Of a DNA stretch of 64,000 bases, positions 32,161 through 43,656 are shown piece after piece. The number at the start of each line of letters is the position of its first letter. Positions within the stretch are counted from its first letter, which is position 1. Source of the stretch: Raphanus sativus (lineage: Eukaryota > Streptophyta > Magnoliopsida > Brassicales > Brassicaceae); the NCBI RefSeq assembly GCF_000801105.2, contig NC_079514.1, positions 52,125,372-52,189,371 on the forward strand, written 5' to 3'. Below the pieces are notes generated by a model. The model was not told the DNA's origin and did not search any database. It saw nothing but the letters and a program-made list of their open reading frames with translations. The translations under genes and the position numbers were made by a program.

Positions 32161-33658
32161 CTAGCTGATCACCCGCGCCTTATACTTAATATACATAATT
32201 TTTTTAAAGTCAAACGTTTAATTTTATATAAAAAAATTATTAAATAAGATATACATTTTTATTAATACTTACAAATTATAAAAGTTCAATATTCCTATTG
32301 GTAATCAATGTATTAAATTATTCTTTTTTGTTTCTTAGTTTTATTTATGTGATGTAGATGTTGAAACACAATCTGTTTTATAGTATTAATCAAATTAGGA
32401 AACTTGGATTTATAGTAATGTTTTATATATACTTATTGTATTTATGAAGCTAAAAGAAACTCAATGGCACTGAAAAGAACAGACTGTAACAATAGTCAAC
32501 AAACATTATATATTCTCTATAACTTAGATTTAAAATATAGTGAAACAAAAACAAAAAAAAATAAATTACAAAATATTATCTCTGTATTCTCTAATATTTA
32601 TATTATGTTTATTATTTGTTAATGTTTAACTCTAATTTTCATGCTTCTATATATTTACAACTAAGTTAATTTTCATTTTGTATTTTATATAATAGTTACT
32701 ATTTTTGTTTTAATATATTATTTTGACATTTATTATTTTATGGATAAATTCAGTATTAGCTTAAATTCATTTGTGATTTTTAGGTTCCTCATGTACAAAT
32801 ACATATTAATATATATATATATATATGTTCATTTTAAATTTATGGGTAGTTATATATTATGTGGTGTATATTAAAATATAATCGGTTTAATATTAGTAAA
32901 CCAAATATAATATAAGTTTTGAAGATAAGATTATCATTAGAATTTTTAGTTATTTTTATGATAATGATAAATTATCATAATTTAATAAATAATTAAATAT
33001 TAACTTTATATAAAAGAAATTTTTTAGTTTTAAGAAAATATCTTTATTTCGTAAAATAAACTTAAAAATATTCATAAATACATAAAAATATATACATGAT
33101 TTATATTTATTTTTAAAATATTATGATGTAAAATATTTTTGGATAACATAATATAGAATTTTTTAGATAATGATGATTATAATAGTAAAGAAATTAGTTT
33201 TAAATATATGGGTAATTATATATTATGTGCTGTATGTTAAAATAGAATCGGTTTAATATTACTAAATCAAATATAATATAAATATATATATATAATATTT
33301 TAATAATACTAAAGTAAATATAATATAAATTCGACGATAATATTATCATTATAATTTTTAATTATTTTCAAGATAATAATAAATTATAAGTTAAGTCACT
33401 AAATTTATTTATTAAAAATAGTTAATAATTGATAATAAAATATAACTAAACCTAAATTATGAGAAACAATATAATAGATAAGTTTTTAAAATATAACAGA
33501 AAATTAAGATCATCATTTAAAAACAAAAACAATTAAAAATATAAAAATAAGTCAAACTACTAATTAAAATTATTGAAAATAATGACAAATAAACAAAATA
33601 CCTACAATCAAGGATAAACTGACACATAAGCCAATCACTTTATAATTAATAGTATAGA
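32161..33658 (-). mobile_element. Non-autonomous Helitron, about 1.5 kb
   Basis: On the minus strand it begins TCTATACTATTAATT at 33658 after an A (T at 33659) and ends '...GGCGCGGGTGATCAG CTAG' at 32161, followed by T (A at 32160). It lies only 7 bp from the start of the neighbouring Helitron and points the same way. No coding capacity. Confidence 0.7.
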
Positions 33659-33742
33659 TAGATAGACAAAATAAAATTTATTTTTAAATTGATTTAATAT
33701 TTATTGTTTATTAAAATATTTTAAGTAATATATATCAGATTA

Positions 33743-33948
33743 ATTAATGTAAATAATAAATATTTCATATTAAATAATTTATGAAATAGTCCAACATGAG
33801 TTTTGTACAATAGATTTTTTTGTACTTCTCTTTTAACAGAGAAGATTAATGTAAATAATAAATATTTCATATTAAATAATTTATGAAATAGTCCAATATG
33901 AGTTTTGTACAATAGATTTTTTTGTACTTCTCTTTTAACAGAGAAGAT
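33743..33948 (+). repeat. 103-bp tandem duplication
   Basis: Two almost identical head-to-tail copies, 33743-33845 and 33846-33948, beginning 'attaatgtaaataataaata' and ending 'ttaacagagaag'. Only one or two differences are visible, so the duplication is recent. Confidence 0.9.
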
Positions 33949-34009
33949 TATCTGGTCTCTTATTTATTTCATTTAATCAATCTTTCTAGTAAATTTAAAG
34001 AAATTAGAT

Positions 34010-34220
34010 GTTTGCTAACTATTTAGAAGACATAAAGACGTTGAAAGAATCCTTCCACAGTTTGGAGATCATTCATGTACCTCGCACACAAAATTTGAAG
34101 GCTGATGGCTTAGCACGTAGTGCTAGGAAACAAACATCCTTTGTTGTGCACATGGATGCAGAGTTACCGTTTTGGTTTACAGAGTCTGTTTGAGTCTGTA
34201 AAAGTCGATGACAAAAAAAA
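34010..34220 (+). mobile_element. 5'-truncated LINE with target-site duplication
   Basis: The frame to 34193 encodes the C-terminal end of the RNase H domain typical of Brassica LINE-type elements ('FHSLEIIHVPRTQNLKADGLA'), ending in 'ELPFWFTESV'. A short 3' tail ending in an A-run follows. The insert is flanked by the 14-bp duplication TAAAGAAATTAGAT (33996-34009 and 34221-34234). This is a strongly 5'-truncated insertion, as is common for LINEs. Confidence 0.8.
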
Positions 34221-34258
34221 TAAAGAAATTAGATAATAGAAACATATTTTAAGAATGA

Positions 34259-34725
34259 ATTAGTTTAAATTTATTTCATGAAAAACCCAATCTAAATTTA
34301 AATACATATTTGTATCATTTTAATTGTTTATAGTTGTCTTTGTGGAAAAAGATCTAGAATTTTTATTACTTCTAGATTGCTAAATGATGTTCTACCTATT
34401 TTAATTTATTTTTTACCTACCAATGTAAGTTATCTATATATAAAAACCAGTTCTACATAAAATCGAATTGTGCTGCAGCTGTTTTTTATCAATTAGTTTA
34501 ACTTTATTTCATGACACACCCAATCTAAATTTAAATACATATTTATCTCATTTTAATTGTTTATAATTGTCTTTTGGAAAAGAACTATAATTTTTATAAC
34601 TTTCTAGATTGATAATGATGTTAGATCTATTGTAATTTATTTCTTACCTACCAATGTAAGTTATTTTTTATATATATAATTAAATTCCAGTTCAATATAA
34701 AATCGAATTGTGATGCAACTGTTTT
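34259..34725 (+). repeat. Tandem duplication of an F-box gene promoter, about 235 bp
   Basis: Copy 1 (about 34259-34490) and copy 2 (about 34495-34725) share 'cccaatctaaatttaaatac', 'tacctaccaatgtaagttat' and 'ataaaatcgaattgtg'. Copy 2 leads directly into the ATG of the F-box gene at 34758. Each copy carries its own AT-rich TATA-like stretch. Confidence 0.8.
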
Positions 34726-34757
34726 ATAAACCCCTTTCATATAAAAATATAGTGCAA

Positions 34758-35293
34758 ATGGTGGAACTTCCTTGGGAATTGGAGGAAAAGATACTCTCTC
34801 TGACTCCAGCAAAGTCTCTCACTCGTTTCAGATCTGTTTGCAAACGATGGAACACTCTTTTCAAAGACAAACTTTTTGTCAACAATCATCTGTCTCCTTC
34901 TCGTCCACAATTCATCTTGTTAGTCGAATCCAAGATTTGTATTGTGGATGTTAATCTTGATGGTCAATCTATAGAGGTGCATGACTTGCCCCAGTTTGAT
35001 CCGGGTTATGGAGTTTTATGCGACACGAAAGTTGAATGTTGCGATGGGTTATTGATGTTTTCTACAACTAGAGGGACAGGGATATGCAACCCATGGTTGA
35101 GACAGATTAGGTGGAACGAATCCATATTAGATAAGCCCAGTGGGATAGGATATGACAACAGTACACAAGACAAACAATATAAGATTTTTAGTTCTTGTAG
35201 CTCTTACACTACAACTCTACATGCTAATATCATCGAGCTTGGATCTGATGCAAGTAAATCTAAAACGTACGAGTTTGCAATGGAGTTTTATAG
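34758..35293 (+). pseudogene. Truncated F-box protein gene (FBA type)
   Basis: From the ATG at 34758 the frame encodes an N-terminal F-box ('LPWELEEKILSLTPAKSLTR...VCKRWNTLF') and the first part of an F-box-associated domain ('CDGLLMF', 'NPWLRQIRW', 'IGYDN...YKI'). F-box proteins recruit targets to SCF ubiquitin ligases. The gene stops after about 178 residues, half the usual length, at the junction with the Copia LTR remnant at 35294. The open frame continues only into LTR sequence. I found no downstream half beyond the Copia element. Confidence 0.8.
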
Positions 35294-35365
35294 TACGGCT
35301 CTCTCTCTCTCTCTCTCTCTCTTTAGTTCGATCTGTTCTAAGACAAGAACACTAGGATTAGAACA
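35294..35365 (+). repeat. 5' LTR remnant of the Copia element
   Basis: The 72 bp match the last 70 bp or so of the 3' LTR, from 'tacggctctctctc' through 'agacaagaaca' to 'ggattagaaca'. The upstream 330 bp of the LTR are missing. A likely primer-binding site 'ttatcagcacgatc' follows at about 35368. Confidence 0.85.
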
Positions 35366-35610
35366 CGTTATCAGCACGATCAAGCTCCAAGATCAACCAT
35401 CAAGAGTTTCTAAGAAAGGAACCAAGGAGAAGAATCGGCAAAGTTAAAGGTAAGATCTCAAGAACCCTAATCTTTACTTGTGGTTCAAGCAATTCGGATT
35501 TCAAACTTCTCTTCATCTTAAATCCGATTTAAAAGGTTTTGCGATTTGATTTGGTTGATTTTAGTTCTTGTTTTATTTTGAAATCAAAACCTTAAACCCT
35601 TAATAGTTTT

Positions 35611-36275
35611 ACATGACTTTAGTTTTGTATGGACAACAAGTGATACCCCTTTAAGGATGACACGCTATATGTCTAAACAAAACTTAAAATCAATGTTTAA
35701 CCTAATCCTAAAATCAGATTTGAATTTTAAACCCTAATCCTTAAAGTTTAAATCCGATTTTAAGAAACCCTAAATCCTAAAATATAAAGCATGTGATTAC
35801 ATGACTTCGTTTTGTATGGACAACAAGTGATACCCTTTTAAGTATGACACGCTATATGTCCAAACAAAACATAAGTTTAATGTTTCCACATTCTTTGATC
35901 GATGATCCACACCTTAGTGTGGCTAGATCTTATTTTTTTTAGGTCAATGATGCATACCACTAGGTATGACTAGACCATGATAAGTAAAGGTCAATGATAC
36001 GTACTTATGAGTACGAGTAGACCATAAACAAAACAATGGTCGATGATGTTCACCATGTGGTGGAACTAGACCATCATCCGCGATGATCCTCAATGATCCG
36101 CGATGATCCACGGTGATTCACGATCCATGTTGATCAGTGATTCCCGATGATCGATGATACGCACCACAGTGCAGCTAAATCACGATCCGCTTTGGTCGAT
36201 GATGTGTACCATCCGGTACGACTAGACCGCAAGCCACATGGGTTGATGAAGCGTACCACAAGGTACGACTAGACC
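35611..36275 (+). repeat. Repeats in the Copia leader
   Basis: A unit of about 75 bp containing 'tttgtatggacaacaagtga' and 'gacacgctatatgtc' occurs at 35611-35685 and 35799-35871. From about 35890 to 36275 an imperfect array of units of the type 'gtcgatgatgcgtaccac...ggtacgactagacca' follows; each unit contains a short palindrome such as 'cgtaccacaaggtacg'. All of it is non-coding and lies between the primer-binding site and gag. Confidence 0.75.
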
Positions 36276-36401
36276 ATGAACTCGTCCATCTCATTGTTTT
36301 CAAGGGATTTATAAATCAAACAAATTGATTAAGAGATGGATGAGTTATGAGAAAATAAAAAAGTTTCTAAAAGATCTAAGCAATCTGATTTTTATTTTCA
36401 G

Positions 36402-37459
36402 ATGGCCAAAATCACAAACTTGGACTTTGCACCTCTAAGTGTGAGGGGTGACAATTATCTCCAATGGGCATTAGACGTTGAGATCTCTCTTGGAGCCAAA
36501 GGCCTAGACCAGTGCATCTGCCCCAGAACGAAGCTACTAAGAAAGAGAACTCTCAAACCCTCATGAACATCCGTCATCACATTGAGGAGAGCTTAAAATC
36601 TCAATACCTCACAGTAAGTAATCCATACGAGTTATGGAAAGAGTTTAAGATGAGATATGACCACCAGAAGACTTTGATTCTTCCGGGTGCCACCTATGAT
36701 TGGACTCATCTCAGGATTCAAGAATTTAAGTCTGTGAATGAGTACAACTCAGCCTTGTTTAAAATAGTCTCAAAACTGAGGCTATGTGGCGAGACTGTAA
36801 CTGATAAGCAGTTGTTGGAAAAGACTTTCCAGACAATGTCCTCAAGCAATATATTGCTTCAGCAACAATACAGACAGAAAGGTTTTAATACCTATTGTGA
36901 GCTCATCTCATGTATATTGCTTGCAGAATAGAACAACGAGCTGCTCTTGAAGAATAGTGAGCTTAGACCACCTGGATCTAAGCCTGTCCCTGAGGCAAAT
37001 CATACCTCAAATGAGCCTAATGATGGTGCTGAAGCCAACCATGTCCGGTATGACCAAAAGGGCCGAATTTCCTCATATGGAAGAGGACGCGGTCGTGGGG
37101 GTCAAGGGCGAGAACGTGGGCGTGGTGGCTATGGCAAAGGGCGTAACACCCCTTATGACCGTCCAAACCAGTCCAATAATGGGCATGGCAAAAGCAAAGG
37201 CAATGGGACATCTTCAAAACCACAGAATCCTACAAGCTCACCTTGCCATAAATGCGGAATGATAAATCATTGGACAAAGAATTGCCGCACAGCCAAGCAT
37301 CTGGTCGACCTTTATCAAGAGAGTCTCAAGGGCAAGAATCCGGAAGCACACATGGTGTACAAGGATGGTGAGGACGATTTTGATCATGACAAGGACGACC
37401 TCATGGATTTTGAGACTTCAGACATACTCACTATGCTGAATGATGACCCAGTTGAATAA
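36402..37459 (+). pseudogene. Copia gag, broken
   Basis: Starts 'MAKITNLDFAPLSVRGDNY' at 36402, then shifts frame near 36510. The UBN2-type gag core follows, interrupted by a TAG codon at 36929-36931. The last part has a Gly/Arg-rich stretch and a CCHC zinc knuckle (CHKCGMINHWTKNC) near 37243-37284. It ends at 37459. The gag shell binds and packages element RNA. Confidence 0.85.
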
Positions 37460-37594
37460 TGTGATGCATCAAACGATTTGTGTTTGAATGCTTTTGGTGT
37501 TTTTAGGTTTTAAGATTTTTTTTTAAGTGCTTTTGCATTCTATGTTTTATTTTTTAAGAATACACTATGTTTTACTTTCATTTTCAATAATAAT

Positions 37595-40500
37595 ATGATT
37601 CAGATTATATTTTTATTGTCTAGAATGAAAGGAAGTATGGACACACTTGTGGTTGAGAGTGGATCAAGCCACACGATTTTTAAGGATAAGAAATTTTTTG
37701 TTGATCTAACATTGAAAGATGCCAATGTGAACACAATAGCTGGTGTATCACCACTAATAAAAGGCCACGGTCAAGCCTATGTTCTATTACCAAATGGAAC
37801 ACATCTAGAAATAGATGAGGCATTGTATTCTCCAAACTCTAAAAGAAGCTTGTTGAGCTTTAAAGACATTCGCAAGAATGGTCTTCATATTGAAACTGTT
37901 GGAGAAGAAGCCAAAGAATTCTTGAATATTTATGAATTCGTCTTGGAGACAATACCAGCTATATCCGCTGGTCTTTACTGTGCTCAGATCAGTGTGGTCG
38001 AAGCCAATTCTGTGATAAGCAAGGAATTCAAAGAGAATTTCAACTTCTGGCACAACCAGTTAGGGCATCCCGGAACATCTATGATGCATAGACTTATCCT
38101 AAATTCTAATGGTCATAACCTTAAAGGTAGACGAGTTGTTCCTAAGATCCATACATGTGTGCCTTGTGCACAAGGAAAACTCATAGTCCGACCATCACCA
38201 GTCAAAGTGACAAAGGAAACCATAGGTTTTCTGGAAAGAATACAAGGTGACATATGTGGACCAATACACCCACCTAGTGGGACGTTTAGGTACTTCATGG
38301 TACTAGTTGATGCATCCACAAGATGGTCCCATGTGTGTTTATTATCCACACGAAATCTAGCCTTAGCTAGACTACTTGCTCAAATCATCAGATTGAAAGC
38401 ACATTTTCCAGACTTTCCTTTGAAGACTATACGTCTTGATAATGCTGGTGAATTCACTTCCCAAGCCTTTTATGAGTACTGTATGTCCATGGGGGTGGCA
38501 GTTGAACACTCCATGGCACATGTCCATACACAGAACGGTCTAGCCGAGTCCTTTATCAAAAGGATTCAGATGATTGCTAGACCTTTACTCATGAAAAGTA
38601 ATCTTCCAATCACAGCTTGGGGACATGCAGTGTTGCATGCTGCGGAATTAATACGCATCATACCATCTAGTGAGCATAGATATTCACCATCCCAGCTCCT
38701 CATGGGTCGAGAGCCAGACATCTCCCATCTTAAGACTTTTGGATGTGCTGTTTATTATCCAATAGCTCCACCACAAAGAACAAAGATGGGAGCTCAGAGA
38801 AGGATGAAAATATATGTTGGATATGATTCTCCTTCAATTATAAAATACCTTGAGCCAACCACGGGGGATTTGTTTAAGGCCAGGTATGCAGATTGCCACT
38901 TTGTGGAATCTGAGTATCCAACATTGGGAGGAAATAATAGCAAGCTGGTAAAAAAATTACATGGAATCATACATCCCAAGCATGGCAACATCCTCGAACT
39001 CAAGCATGTGATCTTGAAGTTCAAAAGATTATACATTTGCAAGAGCTAGCTAATAAATTGCCAGATTCCTTTGCTGACCCATATAGAATGACCAAGTCAT
39101 ACATACCAGCTGTTAATGCACCAATAAGAATTGATGTCCAGAAGGGACAAAACCAAGTTGCTACAAAGTCTATGGCACGTCTGAAACGTGGTAGACCAAT
39201 TGGTTCCAAAGATAAGAACCCTCGCATAAATAAGAAAGGTGCAAGACCAACCGTGGTCGAGGGGAAGATGGATCTGGTCGATGTGGTCGATCCGACCGTC
39301 CCAAGGCTCCGGGACGTGGAAGAACCAACGTCCGGACATGGTCCGGACATACCAGCATCTACAGACATGACCATTGGTCCGGCTGCTAAGGTATCTAATG
39401 AGATTTGGGACGCCAAAACTCAGGATCCTGAACTTCCTGACAATGAAGAGATATCTATAAATTATATCATGTCTGGAAAACAATGGAACAGAAAACATGT
39501 CGACATAAGTGATTTATTTGCATATCATGTAGCACTTGAGATCATTGAAGATGATGAGGATCTAGAACCCACGTCTATTTATGAATGCATGCAAAGAAAA
39601 GATTGGCTTAAGTGGAAAGAAGCCATAAACGTCGAGTTAAACTCTTTCAAGAAGAGAGGTGTTTTTGGATCAATACTCCTAACACCACATAATCTAAAAC
39701 CAGTGGGATACAAATGGATCTTTGTGAGAAAGAGAAATGAGAATGGTGAAGTCGTGAGGTATAAGGCCCGACTTGTTGCACAAGGATTCTCACAGAGACC
39801 AGGAATCGATTATGAGGAGACTTATTCTCCCGTGGTGGATGCAACAACATTCAGATTCCTTATAAGTCTAGCCATAAAAAAAAAATCTTGATTTACGGTA
39901 AATGGATGTAGTAACCGCATATCTTTACGGACCACTGGACAATGACATATACATGAAAGTACCAGAAGGTATTGAAATACCTAAAAATGCTAAAGGTTCT
40001 CGAGAACAACATTGCATTAAGCTAAACAAAGCTTTGTATGAATTGAAACAATCTGGTCGAATGTGGTACAACAGATTGAGTGAGTACTTACTGAAAGAAG
40101 GCTACAAGAATGATCAAGTAAGCCCATGTATATTCATTAAGAAATCCGGCCAAGGCTATGTGATCATAGCCGTGTATGTTGATGACCTAAACATACTTGG
40201 AACGGCCAAAGAGATTTCCCAAACAGTTGAGTATCTCAAGAAAGATTTGAGATGAAAGATTTGGGAAAGACTAAGTTTTGTCTGGGACTACAGATTGAAC
40301 ATCTTAAGGATGGAATCCTTGTGCACCTAAAGACCTATACAGAAAAGGTTCTTAAAAGGTTCAATATGGATAAGTGTCATCCACTTAGTAGTCCCATGGT
40401 TGTGAGATCCCTTGGTCTAGACACTGATCCGTTTAGACCCAAGGCCGAGGATGAAGAAGTACTTGGTCCAGAGTACCCTTACCTTAGTGCCATTGGCGCC

Positions 40501-41175
40501 TTGATGTACTTGACTACACATACTAGGCCGTACATATGTTTTGTTGTGAGCCTATTGTCCAGATTCAGTTCATGTTCGACCATGAGGCATTGGAATGGGA
40601 TCAAACACATCCTAAGATACCTACAAGGAACTAAGGATGTAAGATTGTTTTATGCTAACCAAAACAAAGAAGATTTGGTTGGTTTTGCTGATGCAGGTTA
40701 CCAATCCGACCCACACAGTGCTAAGTCCCAAACCGGCTATGTTTTCACATATGGAGGCACGGCCATTTCATGGAGATCAGTCAAGCAGACTATATCAGCC
40801 ACATCATCCAATCACTCGGAGATATTGGCGATCCATGAAGCAAGTAGGGAGTGTGTCTGGTTGAGACTCATGACACATCACATTCGGACAGCATGTGGGA
40901 TCACGGATGGTAAGGATGGGCCGACCATTCTTTATGAAGACAATGCGGCCTGCATAGCTCAGCTCAAGGATGGATACATCAAGGGTGACAAGACTAAGCA
41001 CGTTCTCCCCAAGTTCTTCTTCACCCATGATCTACAGAAGGAAGGAGAGGTCAAGATACTCCAAGTCAGATCAAGCGAGAACTCAGCCGACCTCTTCACT
41101 AAGGCATTACCAACATGCACGCTCAGGAAGCTTATGCAGCAGATTGGTATGCGATCACTGAGAAGCCTTCAGTGA
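37595..41175 (+). pseudogene. Copia pol (protease, integrase, RT, RNase H), broken
   Basis: Protease region near 37640-37680 reads VESGSSHTIF, with Glu where the catalytic Asp is normally found. The integrase has its HHCC finger (H..H...CVPC, about 38050-38175) and core motifs. RT spans about 39570-40240 with YVDDLN at 40178. RNase H covers 40680-41100. Frameshifts occur near 39000-39040, at an A-run near 39878-39890 and near 40240. It is non-functional as read. Confidence 0.88.
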
Positions 41176-41195
41176 TGTTCACTTCAGGGGAGTAA

Positions 41196-41599
41196 TGCGG
41201 CTGTACTCTTTTTCCTATACATGGCTTCCCGTTTTTACCACATTGGGTTTTTGGGTTTACCATGGAAAGGTTTTAACGAGGCAGTATTCCAAACACATTA
41301 CAAACTCTAGACGGTTATGGCATTACAATCTCGGTTTTTAACGAGATAGCATCTTACACGCATAATGGACATCAAGGGGAATTGCTATGAATATTGTGTG
41401 ATGTCTATTATGGAATGTTCTAGATTTACTTGTTCCCTACTCCAAGTTATTAGATTTTGTCTCCAAGCTATGTAATCCTATATAAGGAACTCATTACTCA
41501 TGGAATAACACAACAATTCATTCATCTCTAAGCCATACGGCTCTCTCTCTCTCTCTTTAGTTCGATCTATTCTAAGACAAGAACATTAGGATTAGAACA
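41196..41599 (+). repeat. 3' LTR of the Copia element
   Basis: 404 bp beginning TG and ending CA, directly after the polypurine tract. It contains a likely TATA/start region ('cctatataaggaac', 41480-41495) and a CT-microsatellite near its 3' end. Confidence 0.8.
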
Positions 41600-41815
41600 T
41601 ATATTTATATTTATATTTTTGTTAAAATATACACTAATTTCCTAAAACTAGTGTATATATGCTCCGTTTAGACGTTCGTCTATACGGCTACAGTCATCTT
41701 CTGCGTCTAGCACGTTTTAGAACACTGGCTAATATAGATCTAATTATATTCTCTATCTAAACAAGAGAGAGAGAGAAAGAAAGAAAACTGCGGTTTTATC
41801 TAAATATATTAACTA

Positions 41816-43656
41816 CTAGGTGACTCATCCGCATTACATGAGGGAATGAATATTTACTTAAAACCTAAATTTTAATAATTCTTAATATTTATTTTTGTTT
41901 AGTTTAGTGTCATATTTTAAATTATTTTAGTTAAACATGTTTATGAGTTATTGAGTTGTGATGTTTTAGTATACTTTATTTTCAGAATGTTTAATTTTGC
42001 TATGATATTTGTTTCTAAAGTTCTAATTTGATTTTAATCTGATGTAGTTAGTTATTTATTATTTGTATGGTTATTTCAGTTATAATTTGTATTTTGTTTT
42101 ATTATCACAAACCACTTACCAATTTATAAACAAATAAAATTGAAAATATTGTTTAAAATCAGTTTATAATGTCATTATTTAAAATATAACTTTACATTTA
42201 AAAGGTACAGATAAAAATAAATTAAATTAAATATATCTAATGTTTTAGAAATCTTTCTTTGTTAATAACATATTTGATTTTATTTTTTTGAAAGCAACAT
42301 TAAATAAAAATTGTATGTACATCATTTTAAACTGAAATATCAATAGATGTGGAGTAAAAATATTACAAATACTAAAACTTTAGGTGGCTAAATTACATAT
42401 TATAAATGTTTCCTCGATAAAATGTTTAGTTAACTAAATTATTTGAAGTCTTTTTTCTTACATAGTTTATTTTATTATGTTCGATTTTATATTTTATTTA
42501 TTCAAAGATGAATGAATTTTTATACGATAAACGATGGATGTGTGTTCTATAGAGAAAAAACATAAATTTTCGTTAATAAAATTGTATCTTAGATACTAAA
42601 CTATTTAAATTTATGGTTCATACCTCAAAGAATAAACTGTCTATTTATATAAAGATATGAAAATCCATATATCATTAAGTCTAGAATTTTTAATTATAGA
42701 AACAATTGTTGACTATAAATTCAAAAGTTGTTAAAATAAAGTTAAATAGTAATTATGATGTTTAAGTAATGTGAAAAATTTTATAATTAAGATTTTAAAA
42801 ATGATTTCCTACACAAAAATGTTTCTACAAAAATTTTAAATAAGAAAAAGTTGTTTTAATAAAAAATATATTTCTTACTAATTTGATGTACTTATTTTAC
42901 TAATGAGAGATTAGAAATTACCATGTCATAAAAAAACTGATTTAAACAACATTATTTAGGAAAATAAATTATAATTGTGTGAATTTGAGATTTTAAGGGC
43001 AATTATTATTTTTAATTAAAACATATTATAAATATAAAAGAAACTGTTATATATTTTAAATATTAAATATATTCTCTTTTTGATATTACATTCTTTTGAT
43101 ATATATATAAAATAATTAGCTTTTCTTAAGTTATAGTTTATATCTATTTTTATACTATGTATAATAATATTTATATTATATTCCTTTTTGGTTTATATAA
43201 ATATTTTTATTAAATTACAAGCTTTATATATAAAAACTGATATTGATATATTTATATTAAAGATATTGTATTTTTATATTAAAATCCATTTTGAGTTATA
43301 TAAAAGGAAATTCGTTTTTATTAAGTTACATGTTTAAAAAAATAAATTACATGTTTTTTTTCATCAAAAAAATAAATTACATGTTTTATAAACGTATATT
43401 AAAATCCATTTTGACTTATATAAAAGGAAATTCGTTTTTATTAAATTATCTGTTTAAAAAATTATATTAGTTAAATATATTTACTTTTGATAAAAAGGTG
43501 ATTTGGAAACAAATATTAATGAAGTTAATTATAAATATTAATAATAGTATTTTAACAAAAAAAATTATACATTAAGGTTATCATTTTAATTAACTATTTT
43601 AAGAATTAATGTGAGCACGACATGTAGAAAACTGACTTGCTAAATAATATTATAGA
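41816..43656 (-). mobile_element. Candidate non-autonomous Helitron, about 1.84 kb
   Basis: On the minus strand it begins TCTATAATATTATTTAGC at 43656 and ends '...ATGCGGATGAGTCAC CTAG' at 41816, followed by T. The start fits the consensus TCTMTAYTA closely, but the base before it is C instead of A, and the 3' hairpin is weak. It contains a 120-bp-spaced direct repeat (about 43277-43330 and 43397-43450, 'ttaaaatccattttgagtta...'). Confidence 0.45.

Larger units (their letters stand above)
35294..41599 (+). mobile_element. Degenerate Ty1/Copia retrotransposon
   Basis: Order is: 72-bp remnant of the 5' LTR (35294-35365), leader with internal repeats, gag, protease, integrase, reverse transcriptase and RNase H, polypurine tract 'cttcaggggag' (41183-41193), and a full 3' LTR (41196-41599). 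The protease-integrase-RT order is Copia type. Several frameshifts and a nonsense codon make it inactive. The truncated 5' LTR means that no flanking target duplication can be identified. Confidence 0.9.

Noticed and set aside
33721..33912. Minus-strand frame with a repeated 'YKTHVGLFHKLFNMKYLLFT' motif
   Set aside because: It is produced by the 103-bp tandem duplication of AT-rich DNA.
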